NCBI GenBank assembly: GCA_012271225.1
Contig: JAAXGS010000167.1
Span: 1 to 5,332, forward strand
Direction of reading: 5' to 3'
Source of the DNA: Dehalococcoidia bacterium
GTDB lineage: Bacteria > Chloroflexota > Dehalococcoidia > UBA6926
DNA length: 5,332 bases
Shown here: in pieces, positions 4,861 to 5,332 of the stretch
Layout: each line of letters begins with the position of its first letter
How positions within the stretch are numbered: the stretch's first letter is position 1
The notes under the pieces: generated by a model
The model's database searches: none
Told to the model about the DNA's origin: nothing
What the model saw: the letters and a program-made list of their open reading frames with translations, nothing else
Program-made: the position numbers and the translations under genes

Positions 4861-5332
4861 ATGACCGACACCGCGTCCGAAACGTACGAGCGCCAAAGGC
4901 GGCTGCTGGAGGAGTTGTCCAACGCCTTTGGGCCAACGGGCCATGAGGGGCCCGTCCGCGCCATCATGCGACGTGAGTTGACGCCGCTGGCGGATGCCAT
5001 TGAAACGGACGGCATCGGCTCCCTCATCGCGCGCATTGGTGATGAGTCTGATGACGCGCCGCGGGTGATGCTCTCCGCGCACATGGATGAGGTTGGGCTG
5101 ATGGTCCGCCAGATCACCCCGGAGGGGTTTTTGACCATACAGAGCCTGGGCGGGTGGCTTGACCAGGCGCTCATCAATCAGCGCTGGACCGTGATGACGC
5201 GGAACGGCCCTGTTCCGGGCGTGACGGGGATCAAGACCGTGCACGTCATGCAGCCGGACGCGCGGGGGCAGGTATTCCGCAAGGAGAGCATGTTCATCGA
5301 TGTTGGCGCGGCGGACAGGGACGACGCGGAGC
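4861..5332 (+). CDS. M42-family metallo-aminopeptidase (N-terminal part, cut by window end)
   Basis: 157 complete codons of a longer gene that runs off the window. M42 peptidases (glutamyl aminopeptidase, deblocking or endoglucanase-M-like aminopeptidases, the TET family) are cytoplasmic di-metal enzymes that trim peptides and assemble into large oligomers. Visible family features: FGPTGHEGPVR at residues 23-33; the D50-G51 pair of the usual DxxGN-like segment; the metal-site motif SAHMDEVGLMV (72-82, with His74 the expected metal ligand); GGWLDQ, normally the start of the inserted second domain; and IDVGAADRDDAE at the cut end, matching the common IDxGAxxxxEA pattern. Typical members are about 340-370 residues, so more than half is missing. 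The ATG is preceded by AGGTGA (4853-4858), which overlaps a possible in-frame GTG start at 4855. Divergent from thrS, 193 bp apart. Which M42 subgroup is uncertain. Confidence 0.88.
   Translation, partial: MTDTASETYERQRRLLEELSNAFGPTGHEGPVRAIMRRELTPLADAIETDGIGSLIARIGDESDDAPRVMLSAHMDEVGLMVRQITPEGFLTIQSLGGWLDQALINQRWTVMTRNGPVPGVTGIKTVHVMQPDARGQVFRKESMFIDVGAADRDDAE

Noticed and set aside
4731..4946. Small plus-strand open frame (71 codons) that could be a leader peptide or separate gene
   Set aside because: Arg/Gly/Pro-rich translation without family features, overlaps the start of the peptidase in another frame, and has only a poor ribosome-binding site.
4690..5244. Minus-strand open frame opposite the M42 peptidase (184 codons)
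   Set aside because: The plus strand gives clear M42 motifs in one frame; the minus-strand product has no recognisable features and runs into the intergenic palindromes.

Overview
The window is GC-rich bacterial chromosomal DNA carrying two ordinary housekeeping genes beside an accessory segment. The organism cannot be fixed from the sequence. The small clan-AA aspartyl protease family starting MGTF..., a threonyl-tRNA synthetase without a TGS domain, and the high GC together suggest Chloroflexota or a similar lineage. That is a low-confidence inference.

Layout from left to right: (1) Positions 7-809, plus strand, hold two tandem homologous genes for small retroviral-type (clan AA) aspartyl proteases. 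Both have a DTGA active site, they are about 48% identical without gaps, and a GC-rich palindrome lies between them. (2) Positions 897-2804, minus strand and convergent with the proteases, hold a GmrSD-like restriction or phage-defence gene (DUF262 plus DUF1524/HNH). A single in-frame TGA at 2190-2192 splits it into a 204-residue N-terminal part and a C-terminal part carrying the nuclease motif. The frame is otherwise unbroken, and read through the stop it would encode 635 residues. Parts of it are much lower in GC than the rest of the window, which fits horizontal acquisition. (3) Positions 2892-4667, minus strand, hold a complete thrS of the short, TGS-less type. (4) Positions 4668-4860 are a divergent intergenic region with a perfect TATAAT on the plus strand and two GC-rich palindromes. 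(5) From 4861 to the window end, plus strand, is the N-terminal part of an M42-family metallo-aminopeptidase.

thrS and the peptidase are unlinked housekeeping functions (tRNA charging and peptide turnover). The GmrSD-like gene lies 87 bp downstream of thrS on the same strand, but has its own strong Shine-Dalgarno site and a possible promoter, so it is probably an inserted accessory gene. The most notable feature is the lone nonsense codon in an otherwise intact defence gene. I see no RNA gene, CRISPR array, transposase or complete mobile element. No gene-free stretch exceeds 200 bases.
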